From: Ilumatobacter sp.
GTDB lineage: Bacteria; Actinomycetota; Acidimicrobiia; Acidimicrobiales; Ilumatobacteraceae
DNA length: 64,000 nt
Direction of reading: 5' to 3'
Assembly: GCF_030065885.1 (NCBI RefSeq)
Contig: NZ_JASJCS010000002.1
Span: 17,218-81,217 of the forward strand
Below, piece after piece: positions 50,140 to 59,831 of the stretch; the first letter of the stretch is position 1, and every line of letters starts with the position of its first letter. The notes under the pieces are model-generated. The model did not search any database and was not told the DNA's origin. It worked only from the letters and a program-made list of their open reading frames with translations. A program made the translations under genes and the position numbers.

Positions 50140-53100
50140 GCAGCAAGGTCGTGACGACGCTGCGGCGTCCGACGACCGGCGTCGTCGCCCTCCTGGCGAC
50201 TCTGGCGTATCTGCCGGCACTCACGGCTGCGCCGGGCAAGATGCCGGCCGACAGCAAGCTCTACCTCTACCTCGACCCTGGTCGGTTCCTCGGCGATGCG
50301 GCATCGACCTTCGACGCCCGCCAGTTCGCGGGCTGGGTCCCCCACCAGCACATCAGCTACCTCTGGCCCGCCGGACCGTGGTTCTGGTTCTTCGAGACGA
50401 TCGGTGTGCCCGATTGGATCGCACATCGTCTGTGGATCGGTTCGCTGATGCTCGCAGCCGGTCTCGGCGTTCGGTGGTGCAGCCGGATCCTCGAGCTGTC
50501 GCCGGTCGCCGCGGCGACTGCGGCCGTGGTGTACCAGCTCTCGCTCTACGTGCTGCCCTACGTGTCGCGTACGTCGGTCATGCTGCTCCCGTGGGCCGGC
50601 CTCGGTTGGATCGTCGCCCTCACCGTCCGGGCGAGCCGTCGACGATCCTGGGCGGACCCTGCCCTCATCGCGCTGGTCGTGCTGACCGTGGGCGCGGTCA
50701 ACGCCACCGCCCTGGCGATGATCGTGCCGGCCCCGGTGCTCTGGCTGCTGCACGAGACGTGGCGTCGTGCCCTGCCGTGGCGCGACGCGATCGTCGTCGC
50801 CACGCGGACCGGCCTGCTGTCACTGGGCGTGTCGGCCTGGTGGGTCGTCATGCTGATCGTCCAGGGCCGCGACGGGGTCGACGTGCTCCCCTACTCCGAG
50901 TCGCTCGCCGACGTGTCGCTGACCGCAACGTCGACCGAGGTCTGGCGCAGCCTCGGGTACTGGCTGTTCTACGTCCGCGACCCGGCTGCAGCGACGACGA
51001 CCGAGTCGTTGCGATACCTGACCTCGACGCCGGCGATCGTCGTCAGCTTCGCCCTTCCGATCTGCTGCCTGATTGCGCTGGTGTTCGTCCGCTGGCCGCA
51101 TCGGAGGTTCGCCGGACTGCTCGTCGTGACCGGTGCGATGCTGGCGGTGGGCGTCCACCCCGTCGACGATCGATCCCCACTCATGCGCGTGCTGGCCGGC
51201 AGCGACGACGCCGGCCTCGCCCTGGCGCTGCGGAGCAGCACGCGCGCCATCCCGGTGATGATGCTGGGCCTCGCCCTCGCGGCCGGAGCGCTGGTCACCG
51301 CTGTGCGCCGGCTCGAGCTGCGAGGCGTCGCCGCCGACCGGCTGGCAGCCGCGGCGATCGGCGCGCTGGCGCTCGTCAACGTACCGGGCCTGTGGACCGG
51401 CGCATGGGTCGATCCAGCGCTCGAGCGCGAGGAGCACCCGCCCGACGCGTGGCTCGACGCCGCAGCCGAGCTCGATGCCAGCGGATCCGCCGGCCGCGTC
51501 CTGCAAGTGCCCGGCGCCGAGTTCGGTGCGTTCCGGTGGGGCTACACGGTCGACCAGCCGCTGCCGGGTCTCACCGAGAAGCCGCTGATCACGCGCGACC
51601 TGCTCCCGCTCGGGTCCCCGGGGGCGATGGACCTGCTCTACGCCCTCGACGACCGCATCCAGGACAACACCCTCGAGGCCGAGTCGATCGCGCCGGTCGC
51701 GCGGCTGCTCGGCGCCGACACGGTCTGGGTCACCGGCGACGCTGCGTTCGACCGCTTCCGAACGGCCCGCCCCGCGGTCGTGGCGGACGCACTCGCCGCT
51801 GCGCCCGGCCTCGAGCGTGCGACGCCGTTCGGCGACGCGACCGTCAATCGGCCCGATGTCGCGATGACCGACGAGCGCTCGCTCGCCGACCAACGGGTCG
51901 GCACGCCCCTGGCGCCGGTGATCCTCCACCGGGTCGAGCAACCCGGCGCCGTCGTCAGAGCGAGGCCGTCGAGCGTGATCGTGTCCGGGAGCGGTGCGGG
52001 CCTGGTCGACGCGGCGGCATCCGGCGTGCTGACGGACGACGCGGCCGTGAGGTACAGCGCGTCGATCGACGAGAGCGAGCTCGACGCCGCCCTGGCCGAA
52101 GCCGGCCACCTCGTCGTCACCGACACGAATCGCGACCGCGCCCGGCACTGGCGCGGCTCGCAGGACACCCACGGCTTCACCGAATCGGCAGGCCGTGGCA
52201 GCGACGTGCTGCGCGAGGTGCCGTCCGACCAGCGCCTCCCCGTGTTCACCGACGAGACGGCAGCGTCGCAGACCGTCTCGCAACAGGAGGGGCCGGTCCG
52301 CGCGTCCGCATCGTCGTACGGCGAGCCGTTCGCGTACCTGCCCGAACACCGGCCCGTGATGGCGATCGACGGGGATTCGACCACCTCGTGGCTCGTCGGC
52401 GAGCACGGCGACCCGATCGGCGAGTTCATCCGGCTGACGTTCGAGCAACCCGAAGCGCCAAGGCATCTCCGACTCCTCCAGCCGGACGCTCCCCGTCGCA
52501 TCACCGCCGTGACCGTGATCGCGCGGGACGCCGACGGCTCGGAGACGACGACGACGGCGTCGCTCGACGACCGCTCGGTCGTGGCCCCCGGGCAGACCGT
52601 CGAGCTGCCGCCGGACACCCGTGACGTCGACGTCGTGATCGACGCCGTGGGCGGCGGCTCACCCGGGACCGCCGGCGCCGTGGCCGCCGTCGGCTTCGCG
52701 GAGATGCTCCACGGCGTGGCACCCACGGTCGAGGTGATCCGGCCACCACACGACGCACTCGCCCGTCTCGGCGGCGACGTCGACCTGACACTCGTCCTGA
52801 CCCGCCTCCGGGCCGACCCGATGGATCGGTGGCGCGACGACCCCGAGCCCGACCTGATCCGCGCGTTCGAGCTCGGCGACGCACGATCGTTCCAGGCCGA
52901 CGTGACGGTCAGGATCGACCCGCGCGCCTCCGACGAGTCCCTGGCACGACTGTTCGGCTGGCCGGCGGTCGCCACGAGCCGTCTGACAGGCTCCATTCGG
53001 AGCGCGGGCGTGTCCGCGGTCGACGGTGCCCTCGACACCGCCTGGGTCACGGCGTTCGACTCGGCGGTCGGCTCGACGCTCAGCGTCGAGGTGGTCGACG

Positions 53101-54374
53101 AGCCGGTGACCCAGCTCACGGTCCACCCCGCGGTGGGCGAGTTCAGTGCCCTCCGGCAGCTCGTCGTCGCGGCCGGTGACGATCGGCGGACCCTCGACAT
53201 GCCGGCGGGCGGCACCGAGGCAGCGACGTTCGTGCTCGAGCCCCCGCTGCCGGCCGGACCCCTCGACATCACCATCACCGAGATCGAGCCGGCGACGACG
53301 ATCGACCGCCGCTTCGGCGACCGCGTCGAACTGCCCGCGGCGATCGCCGAGATCGAGATCCCGGGGCTCGAACCGTCCGCGCCCGTCGGCGCGACGCCCG
53401 TCGACGTGCCGTGCACGCCACTCCTCGCGATCGACGACGTCGTCGTCGAGGCCTCGCTCGTCGCATCGGACCCGGGCTGGTCGGACGGACGCGCCTTGAC
53501 GGCCGAGGTCTGCAGCGGGGCGATCGGGCTCGACGCCGGCGAACACACCGTCCACGGAGGATCCGCGCCGGCACCGTTCGTCGTCGACCGGGTCACGCTG
53601 CGCGGCGAGGCGGCGGGCCGGACCGGCATAGACCGAGCACCGAACGCCACCCAGGTCGACGCAGGTCGATTCGATCGATCGATCGAGGTGTCGAACTGCG
53701 ACGACGGTTGCTGGCTCGTGCTCGGCGAGGGCTACTCGACCCGATGGCGAGCACGGCTCGGCGACGTCGACCTCGGCGACCCGACGATGGTCGACGGTGG
53801 CTTCAACGGCTGGTGGATCGAACCGGGGCGTGGGACGCGGACGGTCACCGCGCGGTGGACGTCCCAGGGCCAGCTCGACGCGGCGATCGCCGTCTCCGCT
53901 GCGTCCGCGCTGCTCGCGCTGGGCCTCCTCGTTCGGAGCCGATTCCGCCCGGCGCCGGTCCGAACGCACCGCGACGCGGTGCCGGCGCTCGACGACCTCG
54001 GTGGCCCGACCGGGAACCGCCTCGTCTCGGTTGCGGCGTGGGTGATCCTGCCGGTCGTCCTGATCGGGCCGGTGTGGGGTGTCTGGGGCGCGCTCGCCGG
54101 TGCGGCCGGCGCCTTGACGCGACGACGGCGGCTCGGCGAGCTGGTCGCGCTGGCCGCGGTCGTGACCCTGGGCGCTGCGGTCACCGTCATCGAACGGCGG
54201 AACGCTCCGTTCCCGAACGGCGGCTGGCCTGCCGAGTTCGAACACCTCCACGGCATCGGCATGTTCGCGCTCGTGGCGCTCCTGGTCGGCGTCGTCACCG
54301 AGCAGGAGCAGGCCGATCGTGCAGCACCTGTCGACGATCCGGGCGCCTCCGGATCGGAGCGCGACCCGGTGTGA
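50136..54374 (+). CDS. aftD: AftD-like alpha-(1->3)-arabinofuranosyltransferase
   Basis: At about 1,412 residues this is the largest gene in the window, close to AftD of mycobacteria. The N-terminal third is a multi-spanning GT-C domain (VVALLATLAYLPALTAAPGK, MPADSKLYLYLDPGRFLGDA, HISYLWPAGPWFWFFETIGV). Then come long extracytoplasmic segments with discoidin/carbohydrate-binding-like stretches (GDSTTSWLVGE; another near VDGALDTAWVTAF). The end has several more helices before SGSERDPV. The GTG at 50136 overlaps the preceding stop. It would add arabinofuranose from decaprenyl-phosphate arabinose to an envelope glycan. The family match is from memory, not alignment. Confidence 0.72.
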   Translation: MSSKVVTTLRRPTTGVVALLATLAYLPALTAAPGKMPADSKLYLYLDPGRFLGDAASTFDARQFAGWVPHQHISYLWPAGPWFWFFETIGVPDWIAHRLWIGSLMLAAGLGVRWCSRILELSPVAAATAAVVYQLSLYVLPYVSRTSVMLLPWAGLGWIVALTVRASRRRSWADPALIALVVLTVGAVNATALAMIVPAPVLWLLHETWRRALPWRDAIVVATRTGLLSLGVSAWWVVMLIVQGRDGVDVLPYSESLADVSLTATSTEVWRSLGYWLFYVRDPAAATTTESLRYLTSTPAIVVSFALPICCLIALVFVRWPHRRFAGLLVVTGAMLAVGVHPVDDRSPLMRVLAGSDDAGLALALRSSTRAIPVMMLGLALAAGALVTAVRRLELRGVAADRLAAAAIGALALVNVPGLWTGAWVDPALEREEHPPDAWLDAAAELDASGSAGRVLQVPGAEFGAFRWGYTVDQPLPGLTEKPLITRDLLPLGSPGAMDLLYALDDRIQDNTLEAESIAPVARLLGADTVWVTGDAAFDRFRTARPAVVADALAAAPGLERATPFGDATVNRPDVAMTDERSLADQRVGTPLAPVILHRVEQPGAVVRARPSSVIVSGSGAGLVDAAASGVLTDDAAVRYSASIDESELDAALAEAGHLVVTDTNRDRARHWRGSQDTHGFTESAGRGSDVLREVPSDQRLPVFTDETAASQTVSQQEGPVRASASSYGEPFAYLPEHRPVMAIDGDSTTSWLVGEHGDPIGEFIRLTFEQPEAPRHLRLLQPDAPRRITAVTVIARDADGSETTTTASLDDRSVVAPGQTVELPPDTRDVDVVIDAVGGGSPGTAGAVAAVGFAEMLHGVAPTVEVIRPPHDALARLGGDVDLTLVLTRLRADPMDRWRDDPEPDLIRAFELGDARSFQADVTVRIDPRASDESLARLFGWPAVATSRLTGSIRSAGVSAVDGALDTAWVTAFDSAVGSTLSVEVVDEPVTQLTVHPAVGEFSALRQLVVAAGDDRRTLDMPAGGTEAATFVLEPPLPAGPLDITITEIEPATTIDRRFGDRVELPAAIAEIEIPGLEPSAPVGATPVDVPCTPLLAIDDVVVEASLVASDPGWSDGRALTAEVCSGAIGLDAGEHTVHGGSAPAPFVVDRVTLRGEAAGRTGIDRAPNATQVDAGRFDRSIEVSNCDDGCWLVLGEGYSTRWRARLGDVDLGDPTMVDGGFNGWWIEPGRGTRTVTARWTSQGQLDAAIAVSAASALLALGLLVRSRFRPAPVRTHRDAVPALDDLGGPTGNRLVSVAAWVILPVVLIGPVWGVWGALAGAAGALTRRRRLGELVALAAVVTLGAAVTVIERRNAPFPNGGWPAEFEHLHGIGMFALVALLVGVVTEQEQADRAAPVDDPGASGSERDPV

Positions 54375-56215
54375 ACCGCTCGGTAACCTCGACCGCTGTG
54401 GAGCGGCCGCACCGCCTCCGGCCGGGCCTGCTCACCGGCGGCATCGCCTCGCTCCCGCTGCTCATCACCGCCGTCGTGTTGCTGTGGCGGCCGTGGGTGC
54501 CGGTGCTCGACATGGTGATGACCGAGCTGCGGCTGCGCGACGTCGCCGGCCGCCACACACCTCTCGTGGGCCTGCCGGGCCGGATCGGCACGTTTCCCGA
54601 CCAGGGCAGCCACCCCGGACCCGCATCGTTCTACCTGCTCGCGCCGTTCTACTGGCTCTCGGGTTCCCGGGCCTGGGGTATGCAGCTCGGCAGCGTCGTC
54701 ATCAACACCGCCGCCGTGGTCGGCGTCGCGATGATGGGCGCTCGCCGGTTCGGGCACGTCGGCGCGGTGATGACGGCTCTGCTCATGGCGGTCGCCGTCC
54801 GCGGGTACGGACTCGACGTGCTCACCCACCCGTGGAACCCGTACTTCCCGCTCTTGATCTGGGCCGCGGTGCTCATCGCGACGTGGCTCGTCCTGATCGG
54901 CGAGGAGTGGTTGCTGCTCGTCGTCGTCGTCGGCGGGAGCATCGCGGCGCAGACCCACGTGCCCTACCTCTCGCTGGCGATCGCACTCAACGTGCTCGGG
55001 TTCGGCGCGCTCCTGTGGCAGCTGGTCACCGAACGTCGGTACGGCGAGGCGGGGCCGGTGCGACCGTTGCAGTGGGCGTTCGGCATCGGCGTCGCGCTCT
55101 GGACACCTCCCCTCTACGAACAGCTCACGCGTGACGACGGCAACGTCAGCAAGCTCGTCCGCCACTTCGCCACCGATCAGCCCGACGAGGCGATCGGCCT
55201 CGGATCCGCCTTCCGTCTGGTGTCGCAGCACTTCGACCTCGTCTCGATCGCGGTCGATCTCGTCGGACGCGACGACGCCTTCGTCCACCGCGCCGACCAG
55301 AGCGGATCGACCAGCGCGGTGGGTGTCATCGTGCTCGCCACCTGGCTGGTTGCGATCGGCTACGCCGTGCACAGGCGCGAACGTGAGCTCGTCGCGCTCC
55401 ATGCGGTCGCCGCGTTGTCGATCGTGGTCGGCTGGTTCTCGATCTCCCGCATCTTCGGCAAGGTCTGGTTCTACCTCAGCCTGTGGATGTCGACCTCGGT
55501 GCTGCTCGTCTGCGTCGCGCTCGCATGGACGGGGTGGCTGCTGCTCTCGCCGCGCTCCGAGGTCGCCCTCGCTCGCATCCGGCTGCGCGTGCTCGGGTTC
55601 GCCGTGCTGGCGGTGTCATTCCTCTCCGGGCTGGCGATCATCGACCACGAGGTGCCCGAGGTCGGGCTCTCCGAGGACGTGCGGGTGGTGATGCCCGACG
55701 TCGCCGAGGCGCTCACGTCGGGCATCGGCTCGGCTCCGGGTCGTGACGGTCGGTACCTCGTCGTGTGGGAGGAGTCGGTCATCCCCGGCTCGCAGGGGTT
55801 CGCGCTGCTGAACGAGCTGGAGCGACGCGGTTTCGACGTCGGCGTCGACGAACGGTGGCGCGTGCCGGCCACACCGCACCGCGTGCTCGGGCCCGGCGAG
55901 GCCGACGCCGAGGTGCATCTCGCGACGGGCGCATGGATCGACGAGTGGCGCGCCCGGCCCGGGTTCGTCGAGATCGTCGAGTACGACGACAGGTCGGCGG
56001 CCGAACGGGCGCGGTTCGCCACACTCGAGCGCCGTGTGATCGACCGCCTGGAGCAGCTCGGCCGCGACGACCTGCGGCCGTTCATCGACCGCAACCTCTT
56101 CGCAGCGTCGCTCGATCCCGACCTGCCGCAGGACGTGATCGACGATTTGAGCGAGATGCTGCTGCTCGGCGAGCCGGTGGCGGTGTTCGTGGCGCCGGCC
56201 GGCACCTCGCTCTGA
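54371..56215 (+). CDS. GT-C-type membrane glycosyltransferase
   Basis: A 614-residue membrane protein. The N-terminal MTELRLRDVAGRHTPLVGLP and DQGSHPGPASFYLLAPFYWL are signatures of a polyprenyl-phosphate-dependent GT-C family near GT39/ArnT. Eight or more helices follow. The C-terminal 190 residues (RGFDVGVDERWRVPATPHRV, MLLLGEPVAVFVAPAG) lie outside the membrane. The GTG at 54371 overlaps the aftD stop (GTGA); a GTG at 54398 with TAACCT eight bases upstream is an alternative start. It presumably acts with AftD on the same glycan. Confidence 0.75.
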   Translation: MNRSVTSTAVERPHRLRPGLLTGGIASLPLLITAVVLLWRPWVPVLDMVMTELRLRDVAGRHTPLVGLPGRIGTFPDQGSHPGPASFYLLAPFYWLSGSRAWGMQLGSVVINTAAVVGVAMMGARRFGHVGAVMTALLMAVAVRGYGLDVLTHPWNPYFPLLIWAAVLIATWLVLIGEEWLLLVVVVGGSIAAQTHVPYLSLAIALNVLGFGALLWQLVTERRYGEAGPVRPLQWAFGIGVALWTPPLYEQLTRDDGNVSKLVRHFATDQPDEAIGLGSAFRLVSQHFDLVSIAVDLVGRDDAFVHRADQSGSTSAVGVIVLATWLVAIGYAVHRRERELVALHAVAALSIVVGWFSISRIFGKVWFYLSLWMSTSVLLVCVALAWTGWLLLSPRSEVALARIRLRVLGFAVLAVSFLSGLAIIDHEVPEVGLSEDVRVVMPDVAEALTSGIGSAPGRDGRYLVVWEESVIPGSQGFALLNELERRGFDVGVDERWRVPATPHRVLGPGEADAEVHLATGAWIDEWRARPGFVEIVEYDDRSAAERARFATLERRVIDRLEQLGRDDLRPFIDRNLFAASLDPDLPQDVIDDLSEMLLLGEPVAVFVAPAGTSL

Positions 56216-56218
56216 ACC

Positions 56219-56237
56219 GGCCGGATCAGCACCGGCC
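56219..56237. terminator. Short hairpin between convergent genes
   Basis: GGCCGG (56219-56224) and CCGGCC (56232-56237) pair around ATCAGCA in the 29-bp gap between two convergent genes. There is no T-tract, so this is a weak candidate. Confidence 0.3.
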
Positions 56238-56244
56238 AGCGCGA

Positions 56245-56964
56245 TCAGCGGCGACGACGGAGCCGGTCGGCGAGACCCCAGCGCGTCACCAGCAACATCG
56301 ACTCGACGATGATGCGGCCCGACATCTTCGACGTCCCGTGGGTTCTGTCGCGGAACACGATCGGCGTCTCCTCGATGCGGTACCCCTTGCGCGTCAGCCG
56401 CCGGACGAGCTCGGTCAGGAACGCATACCCCTCGGCACCGGTGGTCGACGGTGAGATCCCTCGGAGGGCCTCGGCCCGGTAGGCCCGGAAGCCCGACGTG
56501 CAGTCGCGGACCTCGAGCCGCAGCAACGTGCGCGTGTAGGCGTTCCCCCACTTCGAGAGCAGCTGTCGCCGGATCGGCCAGTCGGTCGTACCGCCACCGG
56601 TGACGTAGCGGGAACCGACCACGGCGTCGGCGCCACCCTCGAGGAGGCGGAGCATCGACGGGAGCACGGCCGGGTCGTGCGAGAGGTCGGCGTCCATCGA
56701 CACGATGACGTCGTACCCGGCGTCGAGCACGTGCTCGAAGCCCGCCCTGTAGGCGCTGCCGAGCCCGTTCTTGGCCGCACGCCGGAGCACGTCGACGCCG
56801 CCGAGACGCTCACCGACCGCCAGGGCCAGGTCGGCGGTGCCGTCGGGGCTGTTGTCGTCGACGACGAGGACGTCGAGCTCGCACGGCACGGCTCGGACGG
56901 CCTCGAGGAAGGGCTGGATGTTGTCACGCTCGTTGTAGGTCGGGAGCACGATGACGGGACGCAC
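56245..56964 (-). CDS. Polyprenol-phosphate mannose synthase-like GT2
   Basis: A 239-residue GT2 enzyme of the Ppm/Dpm1 group. VIVLPTYNERDNIQPFLEAV and VLVVDDNSPDGTADLAL are the nucleotide-sugar motifs. VIVSMDADLSHDPAVLPSML holds the DxD metal site. DCTSGFRAYRAEALRGI and IEETPIVFRDRTHGTSKMSG are distinctive of polyprenol monophosphomannose synthases. There is no C-terminal membrane segment, so it may rely on a partner, as in split Ppm1 enzymes. It supplies polyprenyl-phosphate mannose to PIG-V-like and GT-C enzymes. TAGCGT lies nine bases before the GTG, which is less tight than other leaderless cases. It overlaps no gene and precedes the GT4 gene by 12 bases. Confidence 0.82.
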   Translation of the reverse strand: MRPVIVLPTYNERDNIQPFLEAVRAVPCELDVLVVDDNSPDGTADLALAVGERLGGVDVLRRAAKNGLGSAYRAGFEHVLDAGYDVIVSMDADLSHDPAVLPSMLRLLEGGADAVVGSRYVTGGGTTDWPIRRQLLSKWGNAYTRTLLRLEVRDCTSGFRAYRAEALRGISPSTTGAEGYAFLTELVRRLTRKGYRIEETPIVFRDRTHGTSKMSGRIIVESMLLVTRWGLADRLRRRR

Positions 56965-56976
56965 AGGCGGGGGACG

Positions 56977-58140
56977 CTAGCGCCCGGGCCGCTGCGCGTG
57001 CACGACCTCGTCGTGCAGGCACCTGGTCACGCCGAAGGCCGACGCCTCCCACGTGAGGCTCCTCGCCCACTCGAGGCCGGCCGACCGCAGGCGCGCCCGA
57101 CGGTCGTCATCGAGCACGACGTCGGCGATCGCGTCGCCGAGCCGGTCGGGTGGGACGAGCACGCCCGTGACGTCCGCGCGAACGCTGCTGCGATGTCCGC
57201 GGATGTCGGTCGCGACCGCCGGCGTGCCGCACGCCGCCCCTTCGGTGAGGCTCAACCCCCAGCCCTCGGCGAGCGATCCGCTGACCACCAGCCAGGCCGA
57301 GCGGTAGTGCTCGAGGAGCTGCTCGCGCGGCAGACGGCCGACCAGCCGGATCCAGCCGGTGGCGCCGGCGTCGGCGACCTGGGCCGCGAGCCGGGGTTCG
57401 AGCGGGCCGTCACCGACGATCGTCAGCTCGAGCCCCGGCACCCGCCGCCTCGCGACCAGCGCAGCGTCGATGACCAGCTCGAACCGCTTCACAGGGGCGA
57501 GGCGGCCCACCGCAAGGATCGAGGGATGACGGGTCTTGGCCCCACCGGGCGAGAAGAACGGATCGACGCCGTTCGGCACCGCCACCACGCGGTCCGGCCG
57601 GAAGCCGAGCTCGAGCAGCTCGTCACGGGTCGCGTCGGACGGCGTCACGGTGAGTCCACGCCGGTAGAACGGCGGCGCGAATCGGGACTCGAGCGCACGA
57701 CCAGCCGCCGCCAACGGCCCCGGCAGGATCTGGTTCCACATCGGCCCGTGCACGTGGTGCAACACCGTGATCCGTGGCCGGCGACACCACACCGGCGAGA
57801 ACCAGGGAACCCCGTTCCAGATCTCGACGAGGGCGTCGTAGGGCCCCATCCGACCGAGCAGCTCGGCGGTGATCGCACGCGGGAACACCGAGTACCGGCT
57901 GCCCCTGCGGACGACCCGGTAGCCGTTGCGACTCGCCGTCGGCGGCAGCCCGACCGCAGCGGACGTGCGATGGGTGACCTCCAATCCGAGCGACGCCCAT
58001 CGCCGCATGAACTCGTCGGCGTGGACCTCGGAGCCGCCGGCGTCGCGGTCGTCGAGGTCGCGCCACGCGAGCACGTGGATGCGACGGATCCCTCGCGCCA
58101 GCAGGTCGTCGGTGTACGCCTCGAGCGTCTCGCCGGTCAT
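56977..58140 (-). CDS. Glycosyltransferase family 4
   Basis: A 387-residue GT-B enzyme. The acceptor half starts with IRRIHVLAWRDLDDRDAGGS and ITVLHHVHGPMWNQILPGPL. The donor half has ILAVGRLAPVKRFELVIDAA, LTIVGDGPLEPRLAAQVADA and GWGLSLTEGAACGTPAVATD, with the E-x7-E-like motif of GT4. It transfers a sugar from a nucleotide donor in the cytoplasm, for example a mannose to a phospholipid, but that is only a guess. The ATG overlaps the stop of the preceding membrane protein (ATGA), so both are co-translated and work on a common glycan. Confidence 0.82.
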   Translation of the reverse strand: MTGETLEAYTDDLLARGIRRIHVLAWRDLDDRDAGGSEVHADEFMRRWASLGLEVTHRTSAAVGLPPTASRNGYRVVRRGSRYSVFPRAITAELLGRMGPYDALVEIWNGVPWFSPVWCRRPRITVLHHVHGPMWNQILPGPLAAAGRALESRFAPPFYRRGLTVTPSDATRDELLELGFRPDRVVAVPNGVDPFFSPGGAKTRHPSILAVGRLAPVKRFELVIDAALVARRRVPGLELTIVGDGPLEPRLAAQVADAGATGWIRLVGRLPREQLLEHYRSAWLVVSGSLAEGWGLSLTEGAACGTPAVATDIRGHRSSVRADVTGVLVPPDRLGDAIADVVLDDDRRARLRSAGLEWARSLTWEASAFGVTRCLHDEVVHAQRPGR

Positions 58141-59711
58141 CCGGCCACCAGCGTCATCGCGACGAGGTTGTCCCCGTCGACGAACACCACGACGTCGTCG
58201 GCCCCGCGCAGCGCGTTCGCCTGCTCGCCGTGCCAGAGCGTCAGCCGGAACTGCTCGGTGCCGTCGCTGAGCCGCCCGCTGCCGAATCGACGTTCCTGGA
58301 CCGGGTTGTCGAATCGGAAGTCGACGCCCTGCTCCTGGAGCACGACCAGCGTCGGGTAGGTGAAGGGGTGGCCGAAGTACAGCTGGCTCTCGTCGACGAC
58401 GACGGGGCTCGGGACGTCGACGTCGCGCAGTTGCGCCACCATCTCGGTCACCACCCGTTGCCGTGTGTGGTACACCTCGATGCCGTCGTACTGGACCGAC
58501 CGGGGCAGGTTCGCCACGACGGCGACGCTCAGCACGACTGCTGCCGCGCCGACGAACCAACGCTGCCGCTCGGCCGGTACCGCCCGCTCGGCGAGCGTGG
58601 CCGCGCCGAGCAGCGCGAACGCGGCGATCGCCCAGAGCCACCGGTAGTTCGCGGCGACGAGACCGAACACGGTCTGCGGCAACAGGGCGGCGTCGACCAC
58701 GCCGGCCAGCACGGCGCCGAGCAGCACCGAGAGCCCGGTCCACGTGCGCCGCCGGCCAGCTCGGTACGCCCAGACGACGCCGATCGCCGAGACGGCGAGC
58801 ACGAGCAGCAGGACGACGACCGACAGCGGGCCGGGTAGCGCTCCATTGGGGTCGAAGGTCCGCCAGCCGGGACGCATCGCCCGTCGCGGCGACGTCAGCA
58901 CCGCGGCGACGATGCGGGTGCCGGTGACCAGGCCCGGCGGGTCGGACTCGCCGGGTGAGAACAGAACCGCACCGAAGTTGCCCCACCCGGCGAGCTGATC
59001 GATCGCGGTCTGGAGCCAGAGCACCACTCCGACGCCCGTTGCGACGTACCACGGGCGCCGCGTGGCGCCGGCCCGCCGATGGACGACCTGTCCTGCGATC
59101 GCGACGAGGCCGAGCGCGAACACGAGGATCGGGTAGCTGAGGTGGGTCTGCGCGACGAGACTGCCGGCGACCACGGCGGGCACGAGCGCCCAGCGGTCAC
59201 CGGCTGCGGCGGCCCAGCACGCGACGAGGAGGCAGAGGAACGGCAGCACGAGGAACTGGTGCTGCCGCGGCGTGATGAGCAGCTCTGATCCCATCGTGAA
59301 CGTCAGCACCGCGACGGCCATCATCGCCGGAAGCACGGCGCGGGCGCCGGCGAGCCGCGACACGAGCCACGCGATGCACACGATCGCGGCGATCTGCACC
59401 GCCGCGACGCCGACAGCGGTGCCCGCCATCGCCGACACCTTGGTGAACGGCGCCAGCAGGTCGAACTGCAGCGGGCCGAGGTTGTTGACGGGTTCGTCGA
59501 GATCGACCGAGCCGGACGACCAGGCGCCGAGCAGCGGGTGGTCGTCGGTCAGCACGTCGCGCGAGCGCACCGTGAAGTACGCGTCGTCGCCGATCGGCAC
59601 CCAACCGGTCGCCGCCGCCCGGACCGCGGCGACCAGGATCGGCAGGCTGGCCACGCCGACCGGCGCCCACGGCAACCATCGATCGTGATGTGGCGGGAGA
59701 CGGACGTGCAT
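58137..59711 (-). CDS. Multi-spanning membrane glycosyltransferase-like protein
   Basis: A 524-residue membrane protein. Early motifs are WVPIGDDAYFTVRSRDVLTD and GPLQFDLLAPFTKVS, a GT-C-like arrangement with an Asp-Asp pair (GDD) in the first outer loop. About ten hydrophobic segments follow, e.g. ALVPAVVAGSLVAQTHLSYP and GLVAANYRWLWAIAAFALLG. The C-terminal 130 residues (RSVQYDGIEVYHTRQRVVTE, VVDESQLYFGHPFTYPTLVV) are extracytoplasmic. The same overall plan appears in the proteins at 54371 and 59832, suggesting paralogous transferases. It is translationally coupled to the GT4 gene. Confidence 0.7.
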   Translation of the reverse strand: MHVRLPPHHDRWLPWAPVGVASLPILVAAVRAAATGWVPIGDDAYFTVRSRDVLTDDHPLLGAWSSGSVDLDEPVNNLGPLQFDLLAPFTKVSAMAGTAVGVAAVQIAAIVCIAWLVSRLAGARAVLPAMMAVAVLTFTMGSELLITPRQHQFLVLPFLCLLVACWAAAAGDRWALVPAVVAGSLVAQTHLSYPILVFALGLVAIAGQVVHRRAGATRRPWYVATGVGVVLWLQTAIDQLAGWGNFGAVLFSPGESDPPGLVTGTRIVAAVLTSPRRAMRPGWRTFDPNGALPGPLSVVVLLLVLAVSAIGVVWAYRAGRRRTWTGLSVLLGAVLAGVVDAALLPQTVFGLVAANYRWLWAIAAFALLGAATLAERAVPAERQRWFVGAAAVVLSVAVVANLPRSVQYDGIEVYHTRQRVVTEMVAQLRDVDVPSPVVVDESQLYFGHPFTYPTLVVLQEQGVDFRFDNPVQERRFGSGRLSDGTEQFRLTLWHGEQANALRGADDVVVFVDGDNLVAMTLVAG

Positions 59712-59819
59712 CGGCGTGGAGATCGAAGTGGAGCCACCGGCGGGCGCTGGCTGGAGACTACGGGTTCGCGGTTTCGATGCCGAGGCATTCGAGTCCCGGC
59801 GTCGACGGATCGGAATCGC

Positions 59820-59825
59820 TACCGT
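59820..59825 (+). promoter_or_regulatory. Leaderless -10 element for GT-C gene
   Basis: TACCGT lies 6 nt before the GTG at 59832. Confidence 0.5.
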
Positions 59826-59831
59826 GACCGG

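Noticed and set aside
50136..54374. Using the AftD-like gene as evidence for a mycolic-acid cell wall.
   Set aside because: AftD homologues can occur without mycolate loci, and no mycolate or galactan genes are in the window.
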